A stretch of 6,209 nt of DNA from Oscillospiraceae bacterium (GTDB lineage: Bacteria > Bacillota > Clostridia > UMGS1810): NCBI GenBank assembly GCA_022769845.1, contig JALEIO010000239.1:1-6209 (forward strand), written 5' to 3'. A program made the position numbers and the translations under genes. Below, piece by piece: positions 5,275 through 6,209 of this stretch. The notes under the pieces were generated by a model. That model did not search any database. It saw nothing but the letters and a program-made list of their open reading frames with translations, and had not been told where the DNA came from. The first letter of the stretch is position 1, and the number at the start of each line of letters is the position of its first letter.

Positions 5275-5290
5275 AGAAATCCACATAGAA
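5267..5290 (-). other. Hairpin abutting the mazF stop codon, containing a UACAU site
   Basis: TTCTATGTGG (5290-5281), loop ATTT, CTACATAGGA (5276-5267): a 10-bp stem with two G-U pairs, starting on the base after the mazF stop codon. Its 3' arm carries UACAU (5275-5271), the cleavage site known for B. subtilis MazF. The regulatory meaning is inference. Confidence 0.6.
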
Positions 5291-5638
5291 TTATTCTTCC
5301 AGTCCAAAGCTTATCCGCAGCGCCTCATTGACCTTTTCCATAAGATTTTCATCCAAATGCCCTATTTTTTCTTTAAGGCGCTTTTTATCAATTGTGCGCA
5401 CCTGCTCGGCAAGTATTACAGAATCTTTGTTGAGCCCGTATTCATCACCCGAAATTTCAATATGCGTCGGAAGTTTAGCTTTGTTAATCTGCGATGTGAC
5501 GGCTGCTATAATCACGGTCGGACTATATTTGTTTCCAATGTCGTTTTGAATAATCAAAACCGGTCTTACCCCACCCTGTTCAGAACCTACAACAGGACTT
5601 AAATCAGCATAAAAAACATCTCCACGTTTTACAACCAC
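5291..5638 (-). CDS. mazF: MazF/EndoA-type mRNA interferase toxin
   Basis: This 115-residue protein is full length for the PemK/MazF family and very close in pattern to B. subtilis EndoA (NdoA). The N-terminus reads VKRGDVFYADLSPVVGSEQG (residues 3-22), followed by GVRPVLIIQND. The catalytic arginine is Arg25 and the conserved threonine is Thr48 (AAVTSQ). KLPTHIEI and the C-terminal ILAEQVRTIDKKRL (about 75-88) complete the fold. MazF dimers cut mRNA in the cytosol at short sequences (UACAU in B. subtilis) and are held inactive by the antitoxin. The start is GTG at 5638, preceded by GGAGTG inside the end of mazE. Only 2 bp separate the mazE stop from this start, so translational coupling is likely. 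A terminator follows at 5228-5263. Confidence 0.97.
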   Translation of the reverse strand: MVVKRGDVFYADLSPVVGSEQGGVRPVLIIQNDIGNKYSPTVIIAAVTSQINKAKLPTHIEISGDEYGLNKDSVILAEQVRTIDKKRLKEKIGHLDENLMEKVNEALRISFGLEE

Positions 5639-5640
5639 GC

Positions 5641-5925
5641 TTATTCACACTCCGAAAGTTTCTCCTCGTAGCTTTGCTGCTGCTGACAGTCGGCCTCAAA
5701 ACAAAAATCAGCAAATTCCAAATTAATTTTAGCCATATCCTCATAGCCCTTTTTCATCATTTCGTTGCGGTGTTGTTTTTTTCGGTCCTTGATATAAAGC
5801 TTCATTGCCTCCCGTATAAATTCGCTTCGGTTGACATTCTGACGCTGTGCGAGCAAATCTACTTCTTCAAGCAACGAATCGGAAACAGTGATGAGTATTT
5901 TTTTATGATGTGCCAAGACAGTCAA
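5641..5925 (-). CDS. mazE: MazE/EndoAI-type antitoxin (ribbon-helix-helix)
   Basis: This is a 94-residue antitoxin. The N-terminal half is a CopG-type ribbon-helix-helix DNA-binding domain: KKILITVSDSLLEEVD at 8-23, then RQNVNRSEFIREAMKLYI at about 28-45. The C-terminal half matches the toxin-binding tail of B. subtilis EndoAI, with MMKKGYEDMAKINLEF at about 56-71 and an acidic, glutamine-rich end. It should bind and neutralise MazF and repress its own promoter. There is no ATG near the N-terminus. The start shown is TTG at 5925, 4 nt after GAGG (5933-5930). A TTG at 5916 would give 91 residues and is an alternative. A non-ATG antitoxin start is noteworthy, since antitoxins must usually be made in excess. 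The operon has a perfect-consensus promoter at 5990-6018. Confidence 0.93.
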   Translation of the reverse strand: MTVLAHHKKILITVSDSLLEEVDLLAQRQNVNRSEFIREAMKLYIKDRKKQHRNEMMKKGYEDMAKINLEFADFCFEADCQQQQSYEEKLSECE

Positions 5926-5989
5926 GCCCCCTCAACTTCTTTTTTATTTCTTTAATTTACATATTTAAAAGCTTATTTCAGATAATAAA

Positions 5990-6018
5990 ATTATAACTTA
6001 CAATTGATAATTTGTCAA
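5990..6018 (-). promoter_or_regulatory. Consensus sigma-A promoter of mazEF
   Basis: TTGACA (6018-6013), exactly 17 bp, then TATAAT (5995-5990): both boxes match the consensus perfectly. It begins 18 bp after the alr stop. Transcription should start near 5983, leaving a leader of about 58 nt. No terminator follows alr, so read-through from alr is also possible. Confidence 0.88.
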
Positions 6019-6035
6019 ATGCAGTTTATTCCAAA

Positions 6036-6209
6036 TTAAGCCCCGTGTATGTAAATTCGGGGAACGCGCCTGCCTACTCCGCACAACAGCTCATAATTTA
6101 TTGTTCCTATAATATCAGCAGTTTCTTCTACGGTAACAGTATTATTACCGCTTTTTCCAAATAATATAACCTCATCGCCCAAATTTATATTTTTTAAATT
6201 TGTTGCATC
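6036..6209 (-). CDS. alr: Alanine racemase, C-terminal part only
   Basis: The last 57 residues are present and the remainder lies beyond the window edge. The segment INYELLCGVGRRVPRIY (about residues 37-53 of the visible part) is the C-terminal signature of alanine racemase, preceded by GDEVILFGK from the C-terminal beta domain. The enzyme is a PLP-dependent cytosolic racemase that converts L-alanine to D-alanine for peptidoglycan. The catalytic lysine and tyrosine are outside the window, so activity cannot be judged. Its position directly upstream of mazEF repeats the alr-ndoAI-ndoA order of B. subtilis, which strengthens all three calls. Confidence 0.95.
   Translation of the reverse strand, partial: DATNLKNINLGDEVILFGKSGNNTVTVEETADIIGTINYELLCGVGRRVPRIYIHGA

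Larger units (their letters stand above)
4937..5290. other. Gene-free region between mazF and the P-loop gene
   Basis: These 354 bp hold no credible gene on either strand. From high to low coordinates they contain a hairpin after the mazF stop (5267-5290), a terminator (5228-5263), a further hairpin (5191-5217), a C/G-run palindrome (5146-5161), a second terminator (5114-5132), an AT-rich stretch without visible features (about 5030-5113), and the P-loop promoter and leader (4937-5029). Confidence 0.8.

Noticed and set aside
5291..5925. mazEF as a recently acquired mobile toxin-antitoxin module
   Set aside because: It sits directly after alr, the ancestral Bacillota arrangement, with no integrase, transposase or target duplication nearby.
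5983..6013. MazE operator palindrome near the mazEF promoter
   Set aside because: The AT-rich stretch contains CAATTG and TTATAA but no convincing extended inverted repeat beyond what this base composition gives by chance.

Overview
The window looks like a chromosomal segment from an AT-rich, low-GC Gram-positive bacterium, most likely a clostridial Bacillota. The evidence is the alr-mazE-mazF gene order known from Bacillus and its relatives, a HutP-family gene directly ahead of cmk, strong AGGAGG-type ribosome binding sites, and sigma-A-type promoters with TTGACA/TATAAT-like boxes. All ten genes I can support lie on the minus strand. I see no rRNA, tRNA, CRISPR array, insertion sequence or phage gene. 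The species cannot be named from this sequence.

Read in the direction of transcription (high to low coordinates), the window has five blocks. (1) The 3' end of alr (alanine racemase) is followed by the mazE-mazF toxin-antitoxin pair, which has its own perfect-consensus promoter (TTGACA, 17 bp, TATAAT). Downstream of mazF is about 170 bp dense in hairpins and terminators. (2) A small P-loop ATP-binding protein of unknown function stands alone with its own promoter and terminator. (3) A metallo-beta-lactamase-fold hydrolase (UlaG/UPF0173-like). (4) A cold-shock protein with its own extended -10 promoter and a short leader. (5) A probable operon: an RpiR/MurR-type regulator, a HI0933/BaiN-type flavoprotein, a membrane-anchored protein of unknown function, a HutP-like protein and cytidylate kinase (5' end only). 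A second promoter inside this block feeds hutP-like and cmk.

Functionally, these are mostly housekeeping genes: cell-wall D-alanine supply, growth control by an mRNA interferase, RNA chaperoning and nucleotide metabolism. The less understood parts are the HutP-like protein, which has the family's C-terminal signature but glycines where the B. subtilis metal and histidine ligands sit; the anchored protein, which has a 20-bp in-frame direct repeat; the nested-hairpin element between csp and the RpiR gene; and the structured 3' region after mazF. No single spectacular new system is evident.

Several gene starts were set by ribosome binding sites downstream of the longest possible start (hutP-like, anchored protein, csp, MBL hydrolase, P-loop protein).
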